A stretch of DNA of 64,000 nt, taken from assembly GCF_026241755.1 (NCBI RefSeq), contig NZ_JAPJDA010000002.1, forward strand, positions 62,001 through 126,000, read 5' to 3'. Source of the stretch: Salinimicrobium profundisediminis (GTDB lineage: Bacteria > Bacteroidota > Bacteroidia > Flavobacteriales > Flavobacteriaceae). Positions 15,608-23,918 of the stretch are shown in pieces. The translations under genes and the position numbers were made by a program. The notes below the pieces were generated by a model, which was not told where the DNA came from, searched no databases, and worked only from the letters and a program-made list of their open reading frames with translations. The stretch's first letter is position 1. Each line of letters begins with the position of its first letter.

Positions 15608-16918
15608 ATGGAACAAAAAAAATCCTATCGTACCGCATTTATCTTTCTTACTGTCCTCTTCTTTTTATGGGGCTTTATTACCGTGCTGGTTGACTCGCTA
15701 ATCCCAAGGTTACGAGAAGTCTTTACGCTTTCTTACTTCCAGGCAGGGATGGTTCAATTTGCCTTTTTTGGCGCCTATTTCTTATTGTCAATCCCGGCGG
15801 GCTGGCTGCTCTCTAAAATAGGATATAAAAAAGGGATTGTACTGGGGCTTTTCACCATGGCTACAGGGTGCCTCCTGTTTTGGCCTGCGGCATCTTACCG
15901 CGTGTTTGGAGTATTTATGCTGGGTTATTTTATACTGGCGGGTGGGATCACCATCCTACAGGTGGCAGCCAACCCATACGTAACTATACTGGGCCCGGCA
16001 AAGACTGCATCCAGCCGTCTTAACCTTTCGCAGGCTTTTAATTCCCTGGGAACTGCTATCGCTCCGGCTTTGGGAGCTTTATTGATTTTAAGCGACAAGG
16101 TAATGACCAAAGAAGAGATCGCTTACATGACCGAAGCTGAACAGGTAAAATACTATGCTTCGGAAGCTGCAGCCGTACAAACGCCTTTCGTGGGAATTGC
16201 AATTTTTATCATCCTTATCGCACTGGTATTCCTTTTTGTAAACCTTCCGAAGGTAACAGATACCGAAGCTTCTAATGATTATGGCGTAGTTCTTAAAGAC
16301 CGAAATCTTATTATGGGTGCCTTTGGTTTGTTCTTCTACGTGGGTGCCGAAGTAGCGATAGGTTCATATATGGTCAACTATTTCCTGACTCTTAACCTGC
16401 CCGACGTGATTCGGGAAACGCCATTTATGCGAACCCTCGCCGAATGGATCCTGTCTTCGGGCGTTACCACGTCTACAGATATGGCCGTAGTGGGTGTTTT
16501 TGTTACCTTCTATTGGACCGGTGCCATGATTGGCCGCTTTATTGGTTCCTATCTTACCAAAATTCTTAATCCGGCAATGGTATTGAGCACCTTTGCTGTC
16601 TGTGCTATTGGGTTGGTATTCATTTCAAATATTACCACGGGGCTGGTAGCCATGTGGACGCTTATCGCGGTAGGGCTGTTCAATTCTATCATGTTTCCCA
16701 CCATTTTTAGTCTTGCACTTGACGGGCTTGGCGACAACAAACCACAGGGCTCGGGGGTATTGTGTACCATGATTGTGGGTGGTGCCATTATTCCTCCTGC
16801 TTTTGGATACCTTACAGATTCCTTCGGATTTAATCTTGCCCTTATCCTGGTCATGTTATGTTATGGGTATATCTTTTTCTACGGATTTAGAAACAGGAAC
16901 AGAGAATTATCCGTGTAA
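15608..16918 (+). CDS. Sugar MFS transporter (FucP/GluP family)
   Basis: A 436-residue protein with twelve hydrophobic segments. The start YRTAFIFLTVLFFLWGFIT followed by LIPRLREVFTLSYFQAGMVQ is the hallmark of the fucose/glucose/galactose:H+ symporter family. Other conserved parts are AGWLLSKIGYKKGIVLGL, QVAANPYVTILGP and SRLNLSQAFNSLGTAIAPAL. The inserted loop LSDKVMTKEEIAYMTEAEQV is common in Bacteroidota members. The protein would import a hexose or similar sugar with protons across the inner membrane; the exact sugar cannot be read. It is monocistronic, followed by a strong hairpin terminator. No sugar-metabolism gene adjoins it. Confidence 0.92.
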   Translation: MEQKKSYRTAFIFLTVLFFLWGFITVLVDSLIPRLREVFTLSYFQAGMVQFAFFGAYFLLSIPAGWLLSKIGYKKGIVLGLFTMATGCLLFWPAASYRVFGVFMLGYFILAGGITILQVAANPYVTILGPAKTASSRLNLSQAFNSLGTAIAPALGALLILSDKVMTKEEIAYMTEAEQVKYYASEAAAVQTPFVGIAIFIILIALVFLFVNLPKVTDTEASNDYGVVLKDRNLIMGAFGLFFYVGAEVAIGSYMVNYFLTLNLPDVIRETPFMRTLAEWILSSGVTTSTDMAVVGVFVTFYWTGAMIGRFIGSYLTKILNPAMVLSTFAVCAIGLVFISNITTGLVAMWTLIAVGLFNSIMFPTIFSLALDGLGDNKPQGSGVLCTMIVGGAIIPPAFGYLTDSFGFNLALILVMLCYGYIFFYGFRNRNRELSV

Positions 16919-16959
16919 AAGTCAGGTTACTCCTGAAGTTTATAGATAAAAAAGCGTTG

Positions 16960-17002
16960 TGCCGGTATGTTTTTCAGAAAAAGCATACCGGCATACTTTT
17001 TT
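16960..17002 (+). terminator. Rho-independent terminator after the sugar transporter
   Basis: TGCCGGTATG (16960-16969) pairs with CATACCGGCA (16984-16993); the stem can continue through the T and A runs between the arms, and a run of six T follows shortly after. No gene lies from 16919 to 17139; the rest of this gap shows no clear signal. Confidence 0.85.
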
Positions 17003-17139
17003 GAGGGCGCAGGGTTATTGGCTTTAAACTTACAATTCACTGCTATTGGATTAACACTGAATACATAAACCTCACTCCCGTGCAAGGCACCTTAATACTC
17101 ATTTAAGTTTCGTAAATTTATCCTCTTAAAATTTAATTC

Positions 17140-19965
17140 ATGCCCGAACAAAAACGCCTATTCCTTCTCGATGCTTACGCCCTGATTTTTAGGGGATATT
17201 ACGCTTTTATCAACAATCCCATTGTGAACTCCAAGGGTCTTGACACCTCGGCCATTATGGGCTTTATGAATTCGCTGTTTGACGTTATAAGGCGTGAGCA
17301 GCCCGATCATTTGGCCGTGTGTTTTGACAAGGAAGGAAGTGTTGCCCGCACCGAATTGTTTGAGGCTTACAAGGCGCACCGCGATGCCACGCCCGAACCT
17401 ATTTTAAAAGCTATTCCTTACATCCAGGAAATATTGACTGCCATGCACATTCCCGTGGTGGTGCTGCCCGGCTGTGAGGCCGATGATATTATTGGCACCC
17501 TGGCAAAACAGGCAGAAAAAGAAGGTTATAAAGTCTTCATGGTAACGCCCGATAAAGATTTTGCGCAGCTGGTCTCCGAAAACATCTTTATGTACCGCCC
17601 GGCCCGCATGGGTAACGGAATTGAAATTTGGGGAATCCCCGAAGTACAGAAGAAATTTGCTGTAGAACGCCCCGAGCAGGTGATAGATTTCCTCGGAATG
17701 ATGGGCGATGCAGTAGATAATATTCCGGGACTGCCGGGAGTGGGTGAAAAAACTGCCAAGAAATTCCTGAAAGAGTTTGGCAGCATGGAAAACCTGCTGG
17801 CAAATACCGACAAGCTCAAAGGGAAGATGCGCGAAAAAGTGGAGGCCCATGCCGAACAGGGTATGATGTCTAAACAATTGGCCGCCATTATGACCGACTG
17901 TGATGTGAAATTTCACGCTGAAGATTATGAACTTTCTATACCCGATGCCGAAAAGGTACAGGAGATCTTTGAAGAACTGGAATTCAGGCGTCTAAAAGAG
18001 CAATTTTTGAAGTTGTTTTCGGGAGAAGAAACAGCCAGGCCTACCCAGGTAACCAGCACAGCTACCGCAAAAGCCCAGGAACGGGAAGCAGGAGCCGGAC
18101 AATTTTCCCTTTTTGGCACCGAAGCAGCCGAAAGTGTGGAGAAATTTTCAGGAAGAAAGACCATTAAAGATGTACCTCATGTTTACCAGAGCGTAAATTC
18201 CGGTTTTGCAATGGAGCTTTTCCTTCAGAATTTAATGAAGCAAAAGTGCGTTTGTTTTGAGTTCACCACCACCGGATCGAACCCTCTTTCCGCAGAAATT
18301 ATTGGTGTTGCATTTTCATGGGAAGCCGGAAAAGGATTTTATCTTCCGGTACCCGAAGATCGGGCCGCAGCACAGGAAGTCATGGAAAAACTCCGTCCTT
18401 TCTTTGAAGCTGAAGACATTGAAAAAGTAGGGCAAAACTTAAAACACGATATTAAAGTACTGGCCAAGTACAACATCAGGTTCAAAGGGCCGCTGTTTGA
18501 TACCATGATCGCGCATTACCTTATCAACCCCGATATGCGCCACAGTCTGGATGTACTTGCAGAAACCTATTTAAATTATTCTCCCGTTTTTGTGGAAGAA
18601 TTGCTGGGAAAAGGAAAGAACCAAAAATCCATGCGTGATATTTCGCTGGAGCAGCAAACCGAATTTAGTGCTGAAGATGCCGATGTGATCCTTCAGCTGA
18701 AACAGCATTTTACACCTGAATTAAAGGAGGCCAATACTGAAAAACTTTTCAATGAGATTGAGATTCCGTTGGTACGGGTGCTGGCCGATATGGAGCTGGA
18801 AGGGATAAGACTGGATAAAGACTTTTTGGCGAGCCTTTCCGAAGCATTAGATAAAGATATAAAGCAGCTTGAAAATGCCATTTTTGAGACCGCAGGAGAA
18901 GAGTTTAATATAGGCTCTCCAAAACAGCTCGGTATTATTTTATTTGAAAAACTGAAACTGGTAGAGAAGCCAAAAAAAACAAAATCTGGACAATATTCTA
19001 CGGGCGAAGAAATTCTATCGGCCCTGGCGCCGCAGCATGCAATAGTGCGGCAGGTACTCGACTACCGCGGACTCGTAAAACTCAAGAACACCTATATTGA
19101 TGCCCTGCCCCTGCAGGTAAATGAGAATACGGGCAGAGTGCATACAGATTATATGCAGACGGTTGCAGCTACAGGAAGATTGAGCTCAACAAACCCCAAT
19201 CTTCAAAATATTCCAATTCGTACAGAGAGAGGGCGACAGGTGCGACAGGCATTTGTCCCCAGAGATGAAGACCATATTTTACTGGCGGCAGATTATTCCC
19301 AGATAGAACTAAGAATTATCGCAGCCTTGAGCCAGGAAGATAATATGATCTCTGCATTTCAACAGAATCAGGATATTCACGCTTCTACGGCTGCAAAAGT
19401 TTTTAATGTTCCTATAGAAGAGGTGACCCGGGAACAACGGAGCAATGCAAAAACTGTGAACTTCGGAATTGTATACGGGGTTTCAGCTTTTGGATTAAGC
19501 AATCAAACCGAACTTTCAAGAGGAGAAGCAAAAGAACTTATAGACACTTATTATAAGACCTATCCAAAGCTCCGGAATTTTATTAGTGAACAGGTAGAAT
19601 TTGCCCGCGAACATGGGTATGTGCAAACAGTGCTTGGCAGAAGAAGGTATTTGCGGGATATTAATTCCCGTAACCAGATGGTGCGGAGTGCAGCCGAAAG
19701 GAATGCTGTAAACGCCCCCATACAGGGAAGTGCCGCCGATATCATTAAGCTGGCTATGATCAATATCCACGAAAAGCTACAGGAGGGCAATTACCGAACA
19801 AAAATGTTGCTACAGGTTCATGATGAACTTGTTTTTGATGTGTACCGTCCCGAATTGCAGGACATTGAAAAAATGGTGAAACATGAAATGGAGAACGCCT
19901 TTAAGATGGAAGTACCCCTGGAAGTAGAACTTGGCCTGGGAGAAAACTGGCTGGAAGCACATTAA
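17140..19965 (+). CDS. polA: DNA polymerase I
   Basis: A 941-residue protein with the three PolA domains. The 5' nuclease (residues 1-290) has LFLLDAYALIFRGYYAF, LPGCEADDIIGTLA and PGLPGVGEKTAKKFLKEFG. The 3'-5' exonuclease domain (about 340-530) has lost part of its active site: the DxE of motif I reads E374-F-T376, while D437 (QNLKHD) and D513 (FSAED) remain, with F509 in place of the usual Tyr. The polymerase domain is intact: motif A LLAADYSQIELRIIAAL, the O-helix region REQRSNAKTVNFGIVYG and motif C LLQVHDELVFDV. It replaces RNA primers and fills repair gaps; proofreading is likely weak or absent. Monocistronic. Confidence 0.97.
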   Translation: MPEQKRLFLLDAYALIFRGYYAFINNPIVNSKGLDTSAIMGFMNSLFDVIRREQPDHLAVCFDKEGSVARTELFEAYKAHRDATPEPILKAIPYIQEILTAMHIPVVVLPGCEADDIIGTLAKQAEKEGYKVFMVTPDKDFAQLVSENIFMYRPARMGNGIEIWGIPEVQKKFAVERPEQVIDFLGMMGDAVDNIPGLPGVGEKTAKKFLKEFGSMENLLANTDKLKGKMREKVEAHAEQGMMSKQLAAIMTDCDVKFHAEDYELSIPDAEKVQEIFEELEFRRLKEQFLKLFSGEETARPTQVTSTATAKAQEREAGAGQFSLFGTEAAESVEKFSGRKTIKDVPHVYQSVNSGFAMELFLQNLMKQKCVCFEFTTTGSNPLSAEIIGVAFSWEAGKGFYLPVPEDRAAAQEVMEKLRPFFEAEDIEKVGQNLKHDIKVLAKYNIRFKGPLFDTMIAHYLINPDMRHSLDVLAETYLNYSPVFVEELLGKGKNQKSMRDISLEQQTEFSAEDADVILQLKQHFTPELKEANTEKLFNEIEIPLVRVLADMELEGIRLDKDFLASLSEALDKDIKQLENAIFETAGEEFNIGSPKQLGIILFEKLKLVEKPKKTKSGQYSTGEEILSALAPQHAIVRQVLDYRGLVKLKNTYIDALPLQVNENTGRVHTDYMQTVAATGRLSSTNPNLQNIPIRTERGRQVRQAFVPRDEDHILLAADYSQIELRIIAALSQEDNMISAFQQNQDIHASTAAKVFNVPIEEVTREQRSNAKTVNFGIVYGVSAFGLSNQTELSRGEAKELIDTYYKTYPKLRNFISEQVEFAREHGYVQTVLGRRRYLRDINSRNQMVRSAAERNAVNAPIQGSAADIIKLAMINIHEKLQEGNYRTKMLLQVHDELVFDVYRPELQDIEKMVKHEMENAFKMEVPLEVELGLGENWLEAH

Positions 19966-20028
19966 GGCAAGGATTAAGGAGATACATGATTCAAAAATGT
20001 TACTTATGATGTAATCTCATCTACAAAA

Positions 20029-20046
20029 GTTTCCATATATAGAAAC
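20029..20046 (+). promoter_or_regulatory. Upstream palindrome near the higBA promoter
   Basis: GTTTC (20029-20033) and GAAAC (20042-20046) flank CATATATA; 8 of 9 half-site positions are symmetric. It lies just upstream of the -7 element of the toxin-antitoxin operon, a suitable place for a repressor site. Function is inferred. Confidence 0.35.
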
Positions 20047-20053
20047 TTTGCAT

Positions 20054-20081
20054 TAGCTTTGTTGTTGGAGAACAACAAAGC
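20054..20081 (+). promoter_or_regulatory. Promoter -7 element and overlapping 11-bp inverted repeat (operator candidate) of higBA
   Basis: TAGCTTTG (20054-20061) matches TAnnTTTG. Overlapping it, GCTTTGTTGTT (20056-20066) and AACAACAAAGC (20071-20081) form a perfect 11-base inverted repeat around GGAG, ending 7 bases before the toxin start codon. Because the operon encodes an HTH antitoxin, this is the most likely site of autorepression. The GGAG in the loop could also serve as ribosome-binding site, so RNA folding might limit toxin translation. Confidence 0.6.
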
Positions 20082-20088
20082 AATCTGA

Positions 20089-20421
20089 ATGGAGAAAAAG
20101 TTTGAAGTCGTTTTTCTAGAGCAGGCAATTGACTTTCTTGAAAACCTGGACGAGAAAACGAGAAAGAAAATTTATTACAATTTAGATAAAGCGAAACTTG
20201 TAAACGACCCAAAATTATTCAAGAAACTTACAGATGATATATGGGAATTCAGAACCAAATTCAGAGGACTACAATATAGATTATTTGCCTTCTGGGATAA
20301 AACGGGAAAAACTGAAACACTTGTAATTTCCACACACGGCATTATCAAAAAAACCGATAAAGTGCCAAAAGAAGAAATTGAAAAAGCAAAACAGATAAAG
20401 AAAGAATATTTTGAGCAATAA
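20089..20421 (+). CDS. higB: RelE/HigB-type toxin
   Basis: A 110-residue basic protein with the RelE/HigB phage-derived Gp49-like layout: KKFEVVFLEQAIDFLENL, KIYYNLDKAKLVNDPKLFKKL, then IWEFRTKFRGLQYRLFAFWD and LVISTHGIIKKTDKVPKEEI. The pattern WEFR.....YR.....F and the end HGI.KKTDKVP..EI..A are characteristic of HigB-type ribosome-dependent mRNA endonucleases. The toxin gene precedes the antitoxin gene, as in higBA systems, with 12 bases between them. It lies behind a promoter overlapped by a perfect inverted repeat. It directly follows polA, with no terminator seen. Confidence 0.88.
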   Translation: MEKKFEVVFLEQAIDFLENLDEKTRKKIYYNLDKAKLVNDPKLFKKLTDDIWEFRTKFRGLQYRLFAFWDKTGKTETLVISTHGIIKKTDKVPKEEIEKAKQIKKEYFEQ

Positions 20422-20433
20422 AAATCAAAGGTT

Positions 20434-20766
20434 ATGGACACCCCAAAGGAAAAAATGAAAATGATGACGCTCGATCAAATGAAAGACAAACATATTGGTG
20501 AAGTTGGAACAAAGGAGCGTGACAAATATGAGTTTGACCTGAAATTGGAAGTTTTAGGAGAAATGATAAAATCTGCCAGAAAAGAAAGACAACTGACTCA
20601 AGAACAGCTCGGAGAATTGGTAGGTGTTCAAAAATCGCAAATTTCCAAACTAGAACGAAATGCAAAAAACGTAACTATTGAGACGATTTTGAAAGTATTC
20701 CGAGCTTTAAAAGCTAATATCAAATTTAGTGTTGAATTGAAAGATGAGGATTTTAAAGTAGCATAA
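20434..20766 (+). CDS. higA: HigA-type antitoxin, XRE-family HTH protein
   Basis: A 110-residue protein. The N-terminal 40 residues are charged (MTLDQMKDKHIGEVGTKERD), and residues 45-100 form an XRE-type helix-turn-helix: IKSARKERQLTQEQLGELVG followed by QKSQISKLERNAKNVTIETI. The recognition helix is QKSQISKLER. It follows the HigB-type toxin gene by 12 bases, so it should be the partner antitoxin and the operon repressor acting on the inverted repeats at 20029-20081. Translation from the ATG at 20434 is supported by conservation of the DKHIGEVGTKER motif seen in this antitoxin subfamily. Confidence 0.88.
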   Translation: MDTPKEKMKMMTLDQMKDKHIGEVGTKERDKYEFDLKLEVLGEMIKSARKERQLTQEQLGELVGVQKSQISKLERNAKNVTIETILKVFRALKANIKFSVELKDEDFKVA

Positions 20767-20848
20767 GCACTGCAGGTATAACAAGGGTTTTAAATACTAA
20801 CTTTTGTTTGCCAAAACCATATTCCTTAAACATTATTCCTTATACCTT

Positions 20849-20891
20849 AAAAAAGAATCCCCAAAAATGACTTTTTTGGGGATTCTTTTTT
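20849..20891. terminator. Bidirectional terminator between higA and the lipocalin-like lipoprotein gene
   Basis: AAAGAATCCCCAAAAA pairs with TTTTTTGGGGATTCTTT around a short loop, with A and T runs outside. It serves convergent genes. Its core resembles the dispersed AAAAATGnC...TTTTTG palindrome. Confidence 0.85.
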
Positions 20892-20906
20892 GGGGCAAAA
20901 ATTACT

Positions 20907-21512
20907 TTATTCAGCTCTTTGGTATACCATATCAATTTGCTTGATATCGGAAGCTACAGTGTTTCCCGGATCTTTGGCTACATAAACAGCCGAATCGGTC
21001 TCTGCTTCAGTCAGTGTTACTTTTAAATATTCTTTCCCATTTTCACTGAAGCGGGAAACGGTTTTAGACTGGGTATACTCCACACCATTCACTGTAAAAG
21101 TAACGGTAAGGTCATTCCCACTTATTTGATATGTCGCAGCGTACTGGCCTGTGGTAGCGCAGGTAAATTTTCCAGAAGTACCGTCAAAAAACAGTCTGGC
21201 ATTTTCGGTCAAAACATCACCATCGGTTTCAAAAACAAAAAACATATTGTCAAAACAATCGGTTTCTTTAAGGAGATCATAAGTAGAATTCCCATCCAGA
21301 TCAAAATCTACAGTCTTTCCTTCTCCAACAGAGGTCATGGAATACATGTTCCAGGTGCCGGCCAAATCATTCATAGTAAGATTTTGGGTGGGCACAGTAG
21401 AGGTTGTGGCATTAAGGGATAGCGCATCATCATTCACACTATCTGCAGAACAGGAAATTAGCATACTTAGTCCTACTCCGCCAATCATCATTCTTTGTAA
21501 CATTTTTTTCAT
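20907..21512 (-). CDS. Lipoprotein with lipocalin-like domain
   Basis: A 201-residue protein with a lipoprotein signal: basic MKKMLQRMM, then IGGVGLSMLISCSADSVN with the lipobox Cys near residue 22. From residue 48 on, LAGTWNMYSMTSVGEGKTVD resembles the start of lipocalin-like lipoprotein domains (LxGxW), followed by beta strands DNMFFVFETDGDVL, YAATYQISGNDLTVTF and KEYLKVTLTEAETD. Likely located in a membrane facing the periplasm or surface; the ligand is unknown. A minus-strand promoter element TATCTTTG lies at 21547-21554, 35 bases upstream of the start. Confidence 0.7.
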   Translation of the reverse strand: MKKMLQRMMIGGVGLSMLISCSADSVNDDALSLNATTSTVPTQNLTMNDLAGTWNMYSMTSVGEGKTVDFDLDGNSTYDLLKETDCFDNMFFVFETDGDVLTENARLFFDGTSGKFTCATTGQYAATYQISGNDLTVTFTVNGVEYTQSKTVSRFSENGKEYLKVTLTEAETDSAVYVAKDPGNTVASDIKQIDMVYQRAE

Positions 21513-21900
21513 TTCTTATCCTTTTCTTTTTCATTGAAACAGGGTGCAAAGATAAATGCAGTTAATCTTTTTTAATAATTTTTTAACACAAAAAAATCCG
21601 TTAATCGGTGATTATGTGCTTTTTAACGACTAAACCCTTTAGGCAAGCGGCCAGAGGAAGGGAAAATTCATTCAAAAAAAGTTTCTGAAAGAAGAAGGCG
21701 GGGCAGTTGGTTTCACTAATCCCATTATGAAGAGAAAAAAGGCTCTTATTATATAAAAGTAAATACTCCTGAAAATCAGTTTATTTAAACCTTTTAAATT
21801 ATTGAAAGTGCCATTTGTAATATAAATTTATAGTTGTACATTTGCACCCCTGTTTTATGCAGGGAATGGAATGTTTAATTATTAAGTAAATTTAATTAGT
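21513..21900. other. Divergent intergenic region with promoters for the lipoprotein and rplM
   Basis: This 388-bp region has no gene. It holds the minus-strand -7 element CAAAGATA (read as TATCTTTG) at 21547-21554 for the lipoprotein, and the rplM promoter and leader at its right end. Between 21600 and 21800 I see no clear feature beyond A+T-rich sequence. Confidence 0.5.
21814..21844 (+). promoter_or_regulatory. rplM-rpsI promoter (-33 TTTG, -7 TACATTTG)
   Basis: TTTG at 21814-21817, 19 bases, then TACATTTG at 21837-21844 match the Bacteroidota housekeeping promoter well. Directly downstream the leader has a small hairpin CCCTG...CAGGG (about 21848-21864), which may belong to a ribosomal-protein leader; that is inference. 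Confidence 0.7.
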
Positions 21901-22356
21901 GTGGACACATTAAGCTACAAAACGGTTTCTGCCAACAAAGCCACTGTAAATAAGGAGTGGGTTGTTGTAGACGCTGAAGGACAGGCCCTGGGCCGCCTTT
22001 CTTCTGTAGTAGCAAAGCTACTAAGAGGAAAGTACAAAGCTAATTTTACCCCACACGTTGATTGCGGTGATAACGTAGTTGTTATCAATGCCGAGAAGAT
22101 CAACTTAACAGGAAAGAAATGGGACTCTAAAGAGTACATTCGCCACACCGGCTATCCTGGGGGTCAAAGAAGTTTAACTGCAACGGAATTATTCACAAAA
22201 GGTCCTGAGAGACTTGTGGAAAATGCAGTAAAAGGAATGTTACCAAAGAATAAACTTGGAGCAGATCTTTTCCGTAACCTAAGAGTTTTTGCTGGATCTG
22301 AGCATGACGTTCAGGCGCAAAAGCCAAAAACTATTAACTTAAACGATCTTAAGTAA
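21901..22356 (+). CDS. rplM: 50S ribosomal protein L13
   Basis: A 151-residue protein starting with GTG (MDTLSYKTVSANKATVNKEW, the usual flavobacterial N-terminus, which fixes the start). Conserved L13 parts are VVDAEGQALGRLSSVVAKLL, NFTPHVDCGDNVVVINAEKI, YIRHTGYPGGQRSLTATEL and AVKGMLPKNKLGADLFRNL. It is an early-assembling protein of the large subunit. Its last base overlaps the first of rpsI (TAATG), so the two are translationally coupled. A clear promoter and a hairpin-bearing leader precede it, suggesting control at the mRNA level as for L13 in other bacteria. Confidence 0.97.
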   Translation: MDTLSYKTVSANKATVNKEWVVVDAEGQALGRLSSVVAKLLRGKYKANFTPHVDCGDNVVVINAEKINLTGKKWDSKEYIRHTGYPGGQRSLTATELFTKGPERLVENAVKGMLPKNKLGADLFRNLRVFAGSEHDVQAQKPKTINLNDLK

Positions 22357-22742
22357 TGGAAGTTATTCACAAAATTGGCCGTAGAAAAACGGCTGTTGCA
22401 CGTGTGTACGTTTCTACAGGAAGCGGGAACATCACTGTAAACAAAAAAGACGTTAAGGATTACTTCTCTACAAGCACGCTTCAGTACAAGGTAAGACAGC
22501 CTCTTAACATGACCGGAAACAACGAAAGCTTTGACATCAAAGTAAATGTTTACGGTGGTGGGATCACAGGACAGGCCGAAGCTATTCGCCTTGCCCTTTC
22601 AAGAGCTATGGTAGAGTTAGACGCCGAGAACAGAAGCACTCTTAAGCCAGAAGGATTACTTACCAGAGACCCAAGAATGGTTGAACGTAAGAAATTCGGT
22701 CAGAAGAAAGCTCGTAAGAAATTCCAGTTCTCTAAACGTTAA
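22356..22742 (+). CDS. rpsI: 30S ribosomal protein S9
   Basis: A 128-residue protein with the canonical S9 sequence: HKIGRRKTAVARVYVSTGSG at the start, VYGGGITGQAEAIRLALSRA in the middle, and the basic end RDPRMVERKKFGQKKARKKF ending QFSKR. The C-terminal Lys-Arg tail reaches the ribosomal P site. It overlaps rplM by one base, the standard bacterial L13-S9 pair. A 182-bp gap separates it from rpsB. Confidence 0.98.
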   Translation: MEVIHKIGRRKTAVARVYVSTGSGNITVNKKDVKDYFSTSTLQYKVRQPLNMTGNNESFDIKVNVYGGGITGQAEAIRLALSRAMVELDAENRSTLKPEGLLTRDPRMVERKKFGQKKARKKFQFSKR

Positions 22743-22924
22743 TATTATTTGGTGTTTAAAGACACTAAAAGTTCATTTAAATCATTAGATTTTTGTTGTT
22801 ACTCCGGAATCACACTAAGCTCGTCGAAGTGCCGGTGGTTAGTTTAGCATCTAAACGGTCAGGGCCTGATATTGTATCGCCACCTGGTTGTTGCTATCTC
22901 AACAGAACGTAAACTATTACAAAA
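22743..22924 (+). promoter_or_regulatory. rpsI-rpsB intergenic region, possible rpsB leader
   Basis: The 182-bp gap contains CACTAAGCTCGTCGAAGTG (about 22813-22831), partly self-complementary at its ends and similar to the CTTCGACnAGCT type dispersed sequence of Bacteroidota genomes, followed by CGGTGG and a G+C-richer stretch. No TAnnTTTG promoter or clear terminator is visible. It may be a structured leader for S2 autoregulation or just a repeat remnant. Confidence 0.3.
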
Positions 22925-23824
22925 ATGGCAAACAAAGTAGAAGTAAAAGAATTACTTGATGCAGGTGTACATTTTGGACACCTCACAAGAAGATGGAACC
23001 CGAACATGGCGCCTTACATATACATGGAGCGCAATGGGATTCACATCATCAACCTATACAAGAGTGCTGCTAAAATGCAGGAAGCCGGTGAGGCTCTTAG
23101 CAAAATTGCAGCCAGTGGTAGAAAAATACTCTTCGTAGCTACCAAGAAACAAGCAAAAGAAATTGTTGCTGAACAAGCCGAAAGAGCTAACATGCCTTAC
23201 ATCACCGAAAGATGGCCTGGTGGTATGTTGACCAACTTCGTTACTATTCGTAAAGCTGTTAAGAAAATGGCTTCTATCGATAGAATGAAGAAAGACGGTA
23301 CTTTCAACACACTTTCTAAGAAAGAACGCTTACAAGTAGATCGTTTAAGAGCTAAGTTGGATAAAAACTTAGGTTCTATTGCCGATATGAGCCGCCTTCC
23401 AGGTGCCCTATTCGTAGTAGACATCACTCGTGAACACATCGCGGTTAAAGAAGCTCAAAAATTAAACATTCCAATTTTTGCAATGGTTGACACCAATTCA
23501 GATCCAAGAGATGTGGATTATGTTATCCCTGCAAACGATGATGCTTCCAAATCAATTAGCAAAGTAGTTTCTTACGTGGCCGACTCTATCGTAGAAGGCC
23601 TTTCTGAAAGAAAAGCTTCAGGAAAAGAAGGTAAAGAAGAAGATTCTGCAGAAGACAAACCTGCAAAAAAAGCTCCTAAGGCAAGAAAGCCAAGAGTAGA
23701 AGCTGAAGTTCCGTCTACAGATCCACAGGATAAAAAAGACATGAAAGAAGCTCAGCAGGATGTAAAGCTGGAGTCTAAAAAAGAGACTTTAGCTAATGCA
23801 AGCTCTAACGACGAAGAAGAATAG
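22925..23824 (+). CDS. rpsB: 30S ribosomal protein S2 with extended acidic/basic C-terminus
   Basis: A 299-residue protein. Residues 1-225 are ordinary S2: VKELLDAGVHFGHLTRRWNP, YIYMERNGIHIINLYKSA, NMPYITERWPGGMLTNFVTI and LPGALFVVDITREHIAVKEA. The last 70 residues are a low-complexity charged tail (EDKPAKKAPKARKPRVEAE, VKLESKKETLANASSNDEEE), a common extension in Flavobacteriia. S2 binds late to the small subunit and interacts with S1. It is followed by tsf, as in most bacteria, although a hairpin with a T run lies between the two. Confidence 0.97.
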   Translation: MANKVEVKELLDAGVHFGHLTRRWNPNMAPYIYMERNGIHIINLYKSAAKMQEAGEALSKIAASGRKILFVATKKQAKEIVAEQAERANMPYITERWPGGMLTNFVTIRKAVKKMASIDRMKKDGTFNTLSKKERLQVDRLRAKLDKNLGSIADMSRLPGALFVVDITREHIAVKEAQKLNIPIFAMVDTNSDPRDVDYVIPANDDASKSISKVVSYVADSIVEGLSERKASGKEGKEEDSAEDKPAKKAPKARKPRVEAEVPSTDPQDKKDMKEAQQDVKLESKKETLANASSNDEEE

Positions 23825-23844
23825 AAGTTAATAATATTGATCTG

Positions 23845-23898
23845 TAAGTCGTTTGGTTGCATTCATTTGAATTTAACTAAACGACTTATTTTTTTTTT
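23845..23898 (+). terminator. Hairpin with T run between rpsB and tsf
   Basis: TAAGTCGTTT (23845-23854) pairs with AAACGACTTA (23879-23888) around a 24-base loop whose ends can extend the stem (GGTT/AAC), followed by ten T. It could be a partial terminator that lowers tsf expression relative to rpsB. Confidence 0.75.
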
Positions 23899-23918
23899 AA
23901 TAAAATACATTTAAGACT

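Noticed and set aside
17404-17916. A 170-codon frame on the minus strand within polA
   Set aside because: It is a shadow of the polA reading frame; its composition (many His, Phe and Gln) is typical of antisense frames.
20821-20850. Shared phrase CCTTATACCTTAAAAA near 20840 and 44240 as a repeat
   Set aside because: The match is short and A+T-rich, and the flanks differ; chance similarity is enough.
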